Below are positions 34,860 to 45,400 of a DNA stretch of 64,000 nucleotides, one piece after another. Source of the stretch: Alviniconcha marisindica (lineage: Eukaryota; Mollusca; Gastropoda; Provannidae); contig JABMCL010000596.1 in the NCBI GenBank assembly GCA_018857735.1, positions 54,651 through 118,650 of the forward strand, written 5' to 3'. The notes beneath the pieces were generated by a model, which was not told where the DNA came from, ran no database searches, and worked only from the letters and a program-made list of their open reading frames with translations. Every line of letters begins with the position of its first letter. Positions within the stretch are counted from its first letter, which is position 1. A program made the translations under genes and the position numbers.

Positions 34860-35302
34860 GTTCAAGAACCAAAATCAAGGCACGTTGTGAACATGATAAC
34901 ATACATCATTTACATCAATGAAAAACAACAGAACAACAAGCCAGAGAAAAATAACTACTTACAGGCTCTCCCCTGAATCAGATACATATATAGGCAGCAG
35001 CTCGAACTATTACTAAATGACGACCTGCTCCTGCTGGGATACTGAGCAGCTCGAACTATTACTAACTGACGACCTGCTCCTGGAGGGACACTGGGGGAAA
35101 GAGGACGCGGCGGGCCCAGCGCACAAGTTTTAACACTTTAGATAATTGGGGCCATAAAACTCCCACCCAATCAAAAAAGAGAAAGGACAAGAAAGAAAAG
35201 GTTAAAGGGTCATAGCCCGAAACACATACAATACACTCGGTTACATTTACAACACATGTCTGCCGGACTTTATGACCTTGATGAAATATCAAGGTCGCAA
35301 CA
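34860..35302 (-). mobile_element. LTR-like sequence (tentative)
   Basis: On the minus strand it begins TGTTGCGACCTTGATATTTC and carries a 49-base tandem duplication (34996-35095, containing GCTCGAACTATTACTAA). A TATA-like CTGCCTATATATG and a GGGGAGAGCCTGTAAG stretch follow. An enhancer-like duplication before a TATA box is typical of LTR promoters. No target duplication or other end was found. The palindromic TGACCTTGAT-x-ATATCAAGGTCG at its start is notable. Confidence 0.3.
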
Positions 35303-35343
35303 GCCCTGGAAAAATATAATGGAAAGTTGTTGTTTTGTCAGTA

Positions 35344-35632
35344 ATGTCTGATCTAATAGTTGACTCCAGCAAAATTAACCAGATTGTTAACGCGGTCTTG
35401 AAGGGTACGGGTCGCTCTTTGTTCGTGGACGACTTTGCTCTGTGTGTGCGCGGCAAGGCATTAAACAGAGTGGAAAGGGCTATGCAGCTGTGCGTTATTA
35501 GCGTTCAAGATTGGGTGTGAGAGAACGGTTTTAAGTTCTCCACCTCAAAGACGGTTTGCAAACACTTTCACCAGCAATATGGATTTCCCCCGGACCCGAA
35601 CATCCTTCTAGGAGAGACGCCTATTAATTTAT
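35344..35632 (+). mobile_element. Jockey/I-like reverse transcriptase fragment
   Basis: The + strand reads SLFVDDFALCVRG (catalytic box F-V-D-D in place of Y-x-DD), RVERAMQLCVISVQDW, a stop, then ENGFKFSTSKTVCKHFHQ and PPDPNILLGETPI. The W-x-x-x-NGFKFS-x-x-KT sequence is the classic post-catalytic block of I/Jockey-like LINEs. One stop codon; truncated at both ends. Confidence 0.85.
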
Positions 35633-35764
35633 TTTTTATTGCATTCTTTATTGTGATTTGAGTTTTGTTTTGAAAAAAATAATAACTGAAATAGCCAGAT
35701 CTTGCTCTGTCTCACGCGTAAACTGGTATGCTTTTCTGTGCTTATATGTTGCTCGTTGGTTTAG

Positions 35765-35938
35765 GTGTGCAAGGAAGATCAGACTGTGACATACGAAAAA
35801 GCCATCGAGATTTGGAAAAGGGATGGTATACACACGAGTCCAGTGACGCCAGATGAATATGCTGCTGTGGAACAGCTTATGTTGGCAACCTGGGAAAATG
35901 GAAAGGATGCCGCCAACCTATTGCACAAACCAGTAAAG
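35765..35938 (+). CDS. PARP catalytic (ART) domain exon, N-terminal part
   Basis: Bounded by GGTTTAG and CCAGTAAAG|GTGAGC; 174 bases, phase 0-0. Encodes VCKEDQTVTYEKAIEIWKR, then SPVTPDEYAAVEQLMLATWE and KDAANLLHKPVK. The P-x-x-EY-x-x-V-x-x-x-x-x-x-T block is the conserved entry to the ART domain in PARP14/15-type proteins (family pattern S-x-EY-x-x-V/I). It joins LPSYWA upstream and VTSVERLENPELW downstream without frame change. Confidence 0.85.
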
Positions 35939-36169
35939 GTGAGCCTGTGTCCTTGTCTCTGTAATACATTTCACAGCCAATTGAAACTTACAGACCTATA
36001 AACCGTGTTATGGACGTAATATAATTTGTTCCTCTGTCGCCTATTTATTTTACTTTTAGTATTCCCGCTGCTGAACGGTTGCATGGACATGTAGTCTCGA
36101 CTTTTCGCGAAAAATGTTCCTTTCTCAATACAGGTAAACATTGGTTCTGTCCCATGAGTACTCACATAT

Positions 36170-36358
36170 GTTGCCGAATTGGATTGAAATGCACGATACG
36201 CCCCCAGCGGGATCGTCGTTTGTTGAGCATGAGACTTTGGTGGAGTTTATGCACCTATCTCTCTCCATCTGGAACTCTATTCCCGCTCAAATAAACGCAT
36301 GCGAATCACTAGACTGCTTCAAAACACAACTTCATAAATGGTTCAGAAGTAATACGTA
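36170..36358 (+). mobile_element. LINE ORF2 C-terminal end
   Basis: Encodes HLSLSIWNSIPAQINACESL and DCFKTQLHKWFRS then stop. WN-x-(I/L)P followed by a FK-x-x-L block is the terminal signature of many CR1/Jockey-like ORF2 proteins. Short, 5'-truncated, sense to the PARP gene. Confidence 0.7.
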
Positions 36359-36511
36359 GTGCACTTCAAGCTTCCTGGTATATATACGTCAGTATATATT
36401 ATGTTTATTACACTCTGAGTGTACTCAGCAGTGCTTTCTGTTTTTCCTTTCGGGTTGATTATTCTATGTTATCCCACTGGTCAGCAAGTTGCAACAAAGA
36501 ACAAGTGATAA

Positions 36512-37971
36512 GGTGGCTTGGGGGAAATTCGTCCACTCGCTCGGTTGGGGGAACTTCGGCCACCCAAACACCTTGTGAACTACACTCAGTACTACGCATC
36601 AACCCCAACAATTGAACTTTTCCAAACTGTAACATCAGCTTCATAATGGATCAGTCTACAAAGAAAATAACAAACGAGAGTGATTGTTACAAGTAGTGTA
36701 TGGGAAAATCTGTCCTACTTTGCGAGCCTTGCTATTCGTTTTGCAACAAAACCATAGTGTGAGTTGTACGAAAAGTAAGGACCGACATACTGTTGGCCGA
36801 TCTTGTTTGTTTTGAAGTTCAGTTTCTGAAAAAGTTTGTCGATTTTGGTTTTACACATGAATTGAAAGTTGATGAATCGATATGCGTCACTTATTTTTAG
36901 CAAAACAAGTTCACACAAACTGAAAAGTAAATTTTCAAGGTGGACGAATTTTCCCAAACATAAATTATGCATAGGGGAACTTCACCCACACCTGACCTGG
37001 GGGAACCTCGCCCTTTTTGTTTACCCTTGCTTTTAGGCCTAATGCAGAAGAAGAAACAAATAGATGAACGGTAATATCCAAAGAGGCGGTCGGAAATTCC
37101 TGGGACATTTTATACGCCATAACAGGTCACAAGTATCATCAGAATCGTCCAAACAGGGTCATACGAAGCGAATAAACCCAAAAATTGAAACAGAAAGTAT
37201 GTTAATCATATTTGTGTCCTTTAGTATGCGTATGCTCCTTTCAGATCTAATTTCTGAGTAACCATGCACGCTTCCTCAGTGCTGACGTCGGCAAAGCAAT
37301 CGATCGTGTACTGAGGACTCGCCCATTTACAGACTGAATCAGTCACTTTTGTTGCAAATGTTGGCTTCATTCGCTAGATCTTATATGACCCTGTTTGAGT
37401 GATTCTGATGATATTGCTTGCCCAAAATGGCATTTAAAATGTCCCAGGAATTTCCGACCGTCTCCTTGGATATTACCGATAAACTATGAAATGAAAGAAC
37501 TTTGTGGGACCAGAGCAAGGCTTTCGGAAATAAAGCCTGTGTTGGTCGGGCTTACACTGCTGACTTTACCCCAGGTGTTCCACGTTTATGCTGAAAAAGT
37601 TCATATTCAGTCTTTCCCAAAACACTGAATTTCCTACTAGTTTGGACGTCTTTCTTAGCCTTTTCCTTTCGTTGCGTGTGTTCTCCTTATGTTTGGACGA
37701 AGTTTCCCCGAGACTCTGGACGAAGTTCACCCAACTGACGTGGTCGAAATTCCCCCGAATCACATACATCAGAAAAGAATGTTTTCTTTCATATTCATGA
37801 GATTATCACGGGTAGTTGTGTTGTATACTAGTCTGCGATTGGTCGAAGGTGTCTACAAACCACAACTGGCTCAACGAGCTTGTGTTGGTTGAGCCAGTGT
37901 GACAGAACCGTGTCTCGAAGCGTGCATGTGAATCAAACTTACCTGTTTGGACGAAGTTCCCCCATGCCACC
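36512..37971. mobile_element. 1.46-kb fold-back transposable element
   Basis: The left end GGTGGCTTGGGGGAAATTCG and the right end (reverse complement) GGTGGCATGGGGGAACTTCG are inverted copies. The same GGGGGAACTTCGTCC-type word recurs inside in both directions (about 36544, 36945, 36974, 37000, 37695, 37713, 37745). An inner inverted repeat has arms at about 37070-37160 and 37382-37478 (GGTCGGAAATTCCTGGGACA and its complement). No transposase frame. Probably a non-autonomous DNA transposon with subterminal repeats. Confidence 0.75.
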
Positions 37972-38891
37972 CTACACCACATGTTGGATATCAGTTTTAG
38001 GGACAAAATAATGATAGGCTGAATCGCAGACTTTGTTGATAGGTGATTGGCTGAAACGTGGATCGAGTTGAGTTCACAACTGTCAGCGAAAGGAGAAGTT
38101 CAAACGCTAGACTTGTTCTGGAATTACTGAGTAGAAGCAGTCAAGGAAGATCTACTCGAGGCAAGGCCATGATGTATTAAAACTTCGTTTTGATGAGGTA
38201 TGAAACGACGGTGCGAACACTGCTAAAGATGAAGACAACAAGAGCAGACAGAGTAGGACTGTTGGGAAAATTCATTGATGAAGCGCGCGAAAGCACTCAC
38301 ACAACTCAGTCGTGTAAAAATTCCGTTGTTAACAACATTGAACCAGTTGCCAACATTATGCCGATTTCTAGAAACAGCGCAGCGTTCATTCCATCCGTAT
38401 CCAAGTCATACCGTTTTTATAGCCAACAACACGCAGACACAACTTCGACTGCCACCCCTACGTAGGCCTATGCTGCTCAGTCTCGAGCGCCTTGTCGTCT
38501 GCTGTGATTGTCCGCTCGACTTGAGTTGTTTGTGAATTTCTGAGTAACTTTTCAACGGAGACCAGTTCAATTATGCTGTCAACATTTATTAGATACGCAA
38601 ACCAAAGAAGCGTAACTCGTTTGGAGATTAATGAATATTAGCACAGACTTTGTTACAAGACCACTATTTCAGATGTTTTCGCTGTTCGATTGCATGTGTT
38701 GTTGGCCGACTTCTCGGGTCGTTTGTCAGCAGGCGTACGCATACACCGCACAGAACAATGATCTCAAATTCTTTCTCCTTTGCTTTCTGTAAACGTTGTT
38801 ACCTAAGCGTGTTCATTGTCTCTTGTTTGTGTCAATAAAAAGACAAGACACGTACATACATCTAAATACTAATGGTGAATGCGCTGCAAGT
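37972..38891. other. Intron, nothing recognised
   Basis: Open frames at 38190-38535 lack motifs. No repeat structure recognised. Confidence 0.35.
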
Positions 38892-39176
38892 TATCATTCG
38901 CGGGAGCTGCCACATGTGTTTGTCACGACAAAACATTACTTTGGCGCGACAAAAGTAAGTTGGGCGCGACAAAACTTTCGTCGCGACAAAATTATGTTTG
39001 TCGCGACAAAAATTATACTTGCATAATTTTGTCGCGACAAAAGCCGTTTTTTGTTTATTATAACGTTTGTCGCGGCAAGCATACTTTTGTAGCTTTTTTT
39101 ACGTGTTTTCCACGTGTTTGTCGCAATAAAACTGTGGCGACAAAAATGATACTTGTGGCAGCTCCCGCCAATGATA
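38892..39176. mobile_element. Complete MITE packed with TTTTGTCGCGACAAAA palindromes
   Basis: The left end TATCATTCGCGGGAGCTGCC and the right end GGCAGCTCCCGCCAATGATA form a terminal inverted repeat. Inside, GTCGCGACAAAA or close variants occur about nine times in both directions, several as palindromes. Size 285 bases, no coding capacity. Same family as the truncated copy at 28306-28428. Confidence 0.85.
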
Positions 39177-39612
39177 GAAAATGGGGCTAATTCCTTGTTG
39201 TGCGCAGTCAGCTGCACAGCGTATACAGGTTGTCATTCATGGAAGACGAGGTTTTGGTGTCATTTCACGCTCAAAGCTGGAGCCATACCCGGATGATTTA
39301 CTGTATGTACGTGTGATAAACTGCTCTCACAATCGGTTTTCTTCGTGGGTTAACGTGAAATATGAAACACTCGTGTAAGTTTTGTCGGTATCAGCGAGTC
39401 TTTAACTTGCACAACTGGTGTTTAATATTTCGCGGTATCTCACCCGTTGTGTTGGCCTAGGCTCTCAATATATGTCTGTATTCAACCATGGTTTTGGTCT
39501 TCATTTTGTTATTTTGTTTATAGTATTTAGCTACTTGTGTTGAATTTGTTAGTTTTGGTTAGCTGCTTTCGTTTGCGCACCCTCTCTGTGTGTCTCTGTT
39601 TCTCTGTCTGTC

Positions 39613-39619
<7 letters not shown>
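39177..39619. other. Intron; exon-like open stretch at about 39211-39373
   Basis: After CGTATACAG an open frame reads VVIHGRRGFGVISRSKLEPY, then DDLLYVRVINCSHNRFSSW, and meets a strong donor CTCGT|GTAAGT. Phases 0 to 2 do not fit between the flanking PARP exons (both phase 0), so it cannot be a simple constitutive exon. It may be a cryptic or alternative exon, or part of an unknown repeat. Confidence 0.25.
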
Positions 39620-39688
<69 letters not shown>

Positions 39689-39812
39689 CGCGTGCTCGGT
39701 CCCCCTCCCCCCCCCCCCCCCCCCCCCCTCAACCCCCTCTCTCTCTCTACAATCCTTGTAAATTAAGTTTTCGAGTTCGAGTTCTCTCCTCTCTCTCCTT
39801 CCCCCCCCCCCC
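39620..39812. repeat. (TG)n and poly-C tracts
   Basis: (TG)n at 39620-39686, runs of C at about 39706-39728 and 39800-39816. A poly-A of 25 follows at 40157-40181. Confidence 0.95.
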
Positions 39813-40151
39813 CCCCTCTTTCTGACCGTTTAATTTTCTTTTGCAATGTCATTGTGCTAATCTTAAAATGTTATGTTTGACTTTCTCCCATCTGATCTTT
39901 CGCTCTCTGTAAAATGTTCTATTTTTTTTTCATTTTTGTTTGAATAGGTGTCATGTTTCGTTACGATGTTTAGCTGGTTATTGTTTGATGTTACTATCCA
40001 TTTTATCCGGCTCTCTTACTTTTGATTATAGGCCTATGTTAAACTATGTTTATATTCCTTAACTGTTAAAGTTTAATTAGTTACTTACATTTAGCTCCCG
40101 TTTTGTAATCTTTTCTTCGTTTATATTTCATTTTTGCCGTCCCCTTCTTGT

Positions 40152-40182
<31 letters not shown>

Positions 40183-40229
40183 CAGTTTTGTTGTACCGTT
40201 TGGTTGTGTTGTAATTGTATCAAGGACAA

Positions 40230-40321
40230 GTCTGTCTGTCTGTCTATCTATCTGTGTCTCTGTGTCTCTGTCTCTCGCCCTGATATAACCGCACTGGTTG
40301 ACTGGGCGTAAAACACCAATT

Positions 40322-40407
<86 letters not shown>
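40230..40407 (+). mobile_element. Repeat tail plus (CT)n before a PARP acceptor
   Basis: GGTTGACTGGGCGTAAAACA followed by CCAATTTA precedes a (CT)n tract of about 41 units (40325-40407). The same GGTTGA-x-TGGGCGTAAAACACC word occurs at 52790-52812, so it is a dispersed repeat's 3' tail. The CT tract ends 57 bases before the exon at 40465. Confidence 0.7.
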
Positions 40408-40412
<5 letters not shown>

Positions 40413-40464
40413 GTCCTTCGGATAGGTGTGGGCCTTTTTGTTAATCCATTTTATTTGGTTTTAG

Positions 40465-40677
40465 GTGACAAGTGTAGAAAGACTGGAGAATCCGGAGCTG
40501 TGGCGGACTTACAGTCAGAGGAGGGAACTGCTTTTCAATAGTCTGGCGGAAAACCGTAGCGGACCATCTGCTGCCTGCTACACTTCAGTGGAGGATCTCA
40601 AAGGTTCAAGAGGACCTGTGCTGACCACTCTCTGTATTGGCAAAGTTAGTCCTCTCAATCGGGACATCTATCCACAG
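40465..40677 (+). CDS. PARP catalytic domain exon with IERxxNxxLW block
   Basis: Bounded by TTTATTTGGTTTTAG and CCACAG|GTATGG; 213 bases, phase 0-0. It encodes VTSVERLENPELWRTYSQRR, the conserved I-x-x-IERI-x-N-x-x-LW-x-x-Y-x-x-x-K block of the ART domain in PARP12/14/15-type enzymes. A 40-residue segment rich in Ser, Gly and Leu follows (ENRSGPSAACYTSVEDLKGS onward). That segment is longer than the few residues separating this block from HGT in human PARP14 as I recall it, so it is a lineage-specific insertion. It joins directly to VNEHYFFHGT at 58092. Confidence 0.88.
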
Positions 40678-41444
40678 GTATGGACTGAAATTAATTGTAA
40701 ATTTCAAGTTGTAACATTGCTTAGTGGCCGCTTTTCGTAATTCGCTAAGCACACTGCCATGAGAGCAGTGATTCCACTTTATTTTATGTTTATTTTATAT
40801 GCCCACATAAGCCCATACAAACTGGCACATAATTTTTTTACTAAAGCGACAACGGCCTACTTCGTGGAGCCCTTGATACCATACACATTCAGCATGTATT
40901 ACCATGTACACTTTACTTCTGTGTTAATCCCGAGTTAATCTCTTTATTGTACTGTTAGTATAGTTGTGGAAAAAAACGAATACGTTTGACCATTATTTTT
41001 ATTTTTTATTTTTTATTTTTCTTGTTTCTATCAGGAGTGTGTCTACAAATTCTAACCAGGCCAGTATTTAAAAGTAGGCCTATTAAGGTGCATAATTTAG
41101 TGGCGCTCTGGGCACTGCTGTCTCTATTCTTTAGTAACATTTTTGACCAAGTCGAAGGCAGTAAATGATCCGCAGATGTGGGGTTATTCAACTTTGAAGG
41201 TCGGGAAATGGGACTTGAAGACTGACGCCTTGTTCTCCCCCCCCCCCCCCCTTCTCCCCCCCTCCCTCCCCCCCCCCCCCCCCCCCCCCCCCCCGTGTCC
41301 TCCCCCGGTCTCTGGCGCTCAAGCTCTTGCAGTTGAAACTTTGGGTCTTGCCGCTAGCAGTCGCTGGATCTGTCTAGAGACGTAGGTCTGGCTACGCGGC
41401 ACCCCACGGGTATAAAAGGAGCAGGACATTGTCTTTGTGAGTCT
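40678..41444. other. Intron; poly-C tract
   Basis: C-rich homopolymer tracts at 41238-41294 (source of proline-rich frames). Nothing else recognised. Confidence 0.4.
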
Positions 41445-43300
41445 GCCCAGCACCTTCACTCTTTCGTCCTCTCTCTTTTTCCATCACTTCCTACTGAAGC
41501 ATTAAAATGGTTCTCATCGCTGCCCATCTTAATGCAGAAATCATTCTGGTGGTGACAGCGTAGCGATAGGTATAAAATCTTCCTCTTCCCCCTCCTCCGT
41601 ACCCCCTTCCCCCCGTCCCTAATAAGCCTTATGGTTTCTGTGGACGTTAAGCACCATGTTTACGTGTTCGACCCTGGGAGCTGGTTTGGCCTAACGGTAA
41701 GGCGTTAGGCTGGTAAGCGGAAGGACATCGGTTTGATACCGCTTCGGCTCTTTTCTCTTCAAAAAGGTTGTGGTTTGTGGACATTGTCCTGTGACTTTGC
41801 CCATCACTTCCTACTGAAACATTAAAATGGCTCTCATTGCTGCCCATCTTAATGCAGAAGTCATTCTGGTGGTGACAGTGTAGCGACAGGTATATAATCT
41901 CCCTCTTACCCACCTCCATACCCCCTCCCCCGTTCTCCCCGTCCTAATAAGCCTTATGGTTTCTGTGGACGTTCAGCACCATGTTAACGTGTTCGACCCC
42001 AGAGTTCAGGAGCTGTGTGAAAGTCGAGGTGGCCGTCCTGGGCTTTCTGTCCTAACGGTTTCTGTGGACGTAAAGCAACATTGAACCGTGCTTCAGCATT
42101 GATCACAGTTTGTCCCTAATATGTCAACCGACATCCGGGGACATGAAGCTCTTCATCATCATCATCAGTGTTCGACCTCAGAGTTCAGGAGCTGTGTGAA
42201 AGTCGAGGTGGCCGTCCTGGGCTTTCCGTCCTAATGAGCCTTGCGGTTTCTGTAGACGTAAAGCAACATTGAACCGTGCTTCGGCATTGGTCACAGTTTG
42301 TCCCTAATATGTCAACCGACATCCGGGGACATGAAGCTCTTCATCATCATCATCAGTGTTCGACCTCAGAGTTCAGGAGCTGTGTGAAAGTCGAGGTGGC
42401 CGTCCTGGGCTTTCCGTCCTAATGAGCCTTGCGGTTTCTGTAGACGTAAAGCAACATTGAACCGTGCTTCGGCATTGGTCACAGTTTGTCCCTAATATGT
42501 CAACCGACATCCGAGGACATGAAGCTCTACATCACCACCAGTGTTCGACCTATATCAAACTCCGGGCAAGATCAAGAGGAGGGAGGTGAGCTGGACTGCT
42601 TCGGCTCTCCTTTCTCTTCAAAAGTTGTGGTCTGTGATTTTGTCCCTCACAATTATGAAACATTAAATTGGCTCTCATCGCTGCCCACCTTAATGCAGAA
42701 ATCATTCTGGTGGTGACAGTGTAGCGACAGGTATATAATCTCCCTCTCCTCCCACCTCCATGACCCCTTCTCCGCTCCCTAATAAGCCTTATGGTTTCTG
42801 TGGACATTAAGCAGCATGTTTACGTTTTACGTGTTCGAGATCAGAGCTCAGGAGCTGTGTGAAGGTCGAGGTGGCCGTCATGGGCTCCCGTCCCTAATAA
42901 GCCTACGGTTTCTGCGGATGTAAAGCAACACAGAACTGAACCGAAAAGTGTTCGACAGAAGTGAGCCGGTTTGGCCTAGCGGTAGGGCGTTAGGCTGGCA
43001 AGCAGAGGGACCTCAGTTTGAATCTGCTTCGGCTCTCCTTTCTCTTCAAAAGTTGTGGTCTGTGGACACTGTCTTATGACTTTGTCCCTCATAATTAATG
43101 AAACATTAAAATGGCTTTCATCGCTGCATGCCCATCATAATTAATGCTGGAGTCAGTCTTGTGGTGACAGTGTAGCAATAGGTATATAATCTCATTCCTC
43201 CCCTACCTCCATACCTCCTTCCCCCCTCCCCTTCTCCCCGTCCTTAATAAGGCTCATGGTTTCTGCGGACGTTAAACACCATTTTTACTTACTTTCTTAC
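41445..43300 (+). mobile_element. Cluster of four tRNA-headed SINE units
   Basis: Units at about 41445-41665 (head missing), 41675-41988, 42580-42840 (head damaged) and 42962-43300 share a tRNA-like head (GGTTTGGCCTA-x-CGGTA-x-GGCG with a B-box-like GGTTTGATACC), a CTTCGGCTCTTTTCTCTTCAA block, AATGCAGAAATCATTCTGGT, GGTGACAGTGTAGCGA and a tail AATAAGCCTTATGGTTTCTG. The A box is good. The B box has one change, and in the last unit is weaker (AGTTTGAATC). SINEs are copied by LINE machinery. Tandem packing suggests local duplication rather than independent insertions. Confidence 0.75.
41989..42540. repeat. 188-base satellite, three units
   Basis: Units starting GTGTTCGACC at 41989, 42168, 42356, and the start of a fourth at 42541, are over 90% alike. 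Each includes AGGTGGCCGTCCTGGGCTTT, GTAAAGCAACATTGAACCGT, CAACCGACATCCGGGGACAT and, in all but the last, a short (CAT)n end. The array sits inside the SINE cluster and shares its GTTTCTGTGGACGT tail word. Confidence 0.9.
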
Positions 43301-43319
43301 GTGTTCGACAGAGTCGTTG

Positions 43320-43710
43320 TCGGTTGGGTTCCGAAAGGTAGAAGGATTTAACTCGTACTCTATGGAACTCTGCCAAAATTCTTAACAGCCAGGACCTAGA
43401 GTATTTCCGGACGGGGGTTAGGAAGCACTGCTAGAACTCAGTTTATTTTTCTGATCAGCTAGGACGTAGACTATTTTCCAGGTCATCAGAGCTTAGAATA
43501 TTTTTTAGCCCTTCGGAACTCAGTTTATTTTTCGGGCCTACTGGAACATAGACGATTTTTCCAGATCCCAGAACTCAGAGTATTTTTTTTGTCTCGAAGA
43601 ACTCTATTTTTCAGGGTCTCAGAACTTAAAATATTTTTCTGCCTTGGAGAACTCTGATTTGTTGTTGAAAAGAACGCTGATTTTATACAGTCAATACAAA
43701 ACATGCCCAA
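43320..43710. repeat. Degenerate minisatellite of about 38-42 bases
   Basis: Words of the form AGAACTCAGAGTATTTTTC with GGCCT/TCTC spacers repeat about nine times (for example near 43430, 43490, 43517, 43568, 43602, 43618). Strongly diverged. Confidence 0.65.
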
Positions 43711-44291
43711 ATTGTCAAAATTTGTGTTGTCCCGAAAAAATCTTCTTCACTAACTGAAAGCTAAGTGGATCAAACTACATTGCAATCATCGTTAGCTGGT
43801 GTATCAGATGTCTATTCGTTGCTCGAAAAGGGGTTTACCCTGAATATGTTTTTTCTCATGTGTTCTATTGTCCGAATGCAATGAGCATTCTTTTCAACAT
43901 GTTGCGTTGTTTGGTCTTGTTTCAGAACAATTGCAGTCAATTTTGTATCATACTAATTTGTTTAAAATCTAACTTTCACTGACAAAAGATTTTGTTAGTT
44001 TTTTGTTTGTTTGGCCAAGCACATCTTTGTGGGGCATTTATTCAGAAACATGCATCCATCCGTTACAATATACCTGTCACTCTCTTTCACGCTCCTTTAC
44101 ATCATTACAGTTTTACAAAGAATTTTTTGTCTGACAACTGGAGCTGAGCAAGGTCCAATTCTTGACATATCTTAATTACTAGCTGTATAATTATATGTGC
44201 TTAGAAAACAATTAGTATCCAGTTTGAAATTTGATTGGCAAGTATGTGTATATATGTGTGTGGGGGGGGGGGGGACTGGAAAGAGAGAGAG

Positions 44292-44344
<53 letters not shown>

Positions 44345-44569
44345 ATACATGTATTATTGGGGTTTTGGGTGCATGTGCTTTTAATACTTTAAGATAACAA
44401 TAGATATATCTTCAAATCCTCCCAGAATAAAGTTTCAGATTTCATTTAAATAGGTATTTACTAATCTAGCACTTGAACACAGTTAACCGTAACGTGCAGT
44501 CGCAGAGATTTTTCGGCTCGTCAAGGTTTTATTAATTTTGTCTGTAATTGGACTAATTACACGATGTCG
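43711..44569. other. Intron; microsatellite at 44261-44343
   Basis: Run of G, short GA and about 25 TG units. The rest is AT-rich and unrecognised. Confidence 0.4.
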
Positions 44570-44699
44570 TGTACATTGGAGTGCTACAGGACGCTGATTG
44601 GGGCATTTTGTTCCATTCTGCAAAAATTCTTGACGAGAAATATCAGAACAGCAGCTGGAAGAGTAAGGGGGCTGTGAACCGTGTAGAAGCAGCACAGGC

Positions 44700-45400
44700 C
44701 GCTCTGAGCACACAACAAACACACAACACGGCGGCAGTTCACAGCGGTTGGCCGAAGTGGAGAAGAAATTGGATGAGCGGTTGAAGACTCTAGAAGATGG
44801 CAACGATGTCCTGTCAGCGGAAGTAGGAAAAATGTCTACCAAGGTAGAACAACTGGAGGAGGAAAACCAGCTCATCAAAGACAGACTGAGAAATCTGGAA
44901 GAGAAACTTGATTCAGCTGAGAACCACTCGAAGCGAAACAACCTGTTGTTCTGCGGGATACCGACAGCAGCGGGAGAGACGTGGTCAGACTGCGAGGACA
45001 AGTTGATGAACATCATTAAAACGGACATGAAGATCACAGACGGTGTTGCAACTGAAAGAGCTCATCGGGTCGGCAAACCGATCATAATTAAGCTCCTGTT
45101 CTACAAGGATAAAGAAAAAATACTGCGGGAGCCAAGAACCTGGCCAGCACCAACAAAGACATATCAGTTAAAGAGGACTTTTCTCAGGCCGCGCAGACCA
45201 AGAGGAGTAAAGTTGTGATGAAGTGGTGATGAAGACCCTACAGAAGGACGGGAAGCTAGCCAGTCTCTGGTTTGACAAACTGGTGACAGATGAGGGCACT
45301 TTCACCTTTAACCTGCAGACCAACCTGATCGAGAAGCTGGACGGCGATCGAAGAAGAAGGAGTAAGACCACAGCAGACTGGAATAACAGCGGAAGCACAA
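44700..45400 (+). mobile_element. L1-like ORF1 protein (coiled coil plus RNA-binding domain), frameshifted
   Basis: Encodes a coiled coil (VEKKLDERLKTLE, KMSTKVEQLEEENQLIKDRL, NLEEKLDSAENHSKRNNLLF), then CGIPTAAGETWSDCEDKL and TERAHRVGKPIIIKLLFYKD, and in the next frame FDKLVTDEGTFTFNL. The order coiled coil, RRM-like R-x-NNL-x-x-GIP, AHR-x-G, PII-x-x-F-x-x-x-KE is that of L1-type ORF1 proteins, which form trimers and coat the element RNA. The main open frame runs from about 44748 to 45218. A frameshift near 45210 separates the C-terminal part. Confidence 0.85.

Noticed and set aside
41681..43035. Possible tRNA genes at 41681-41752 and 42962-43035
   Set aside because: B boxes are imperfect and both are heads of longer repeated SINE units.
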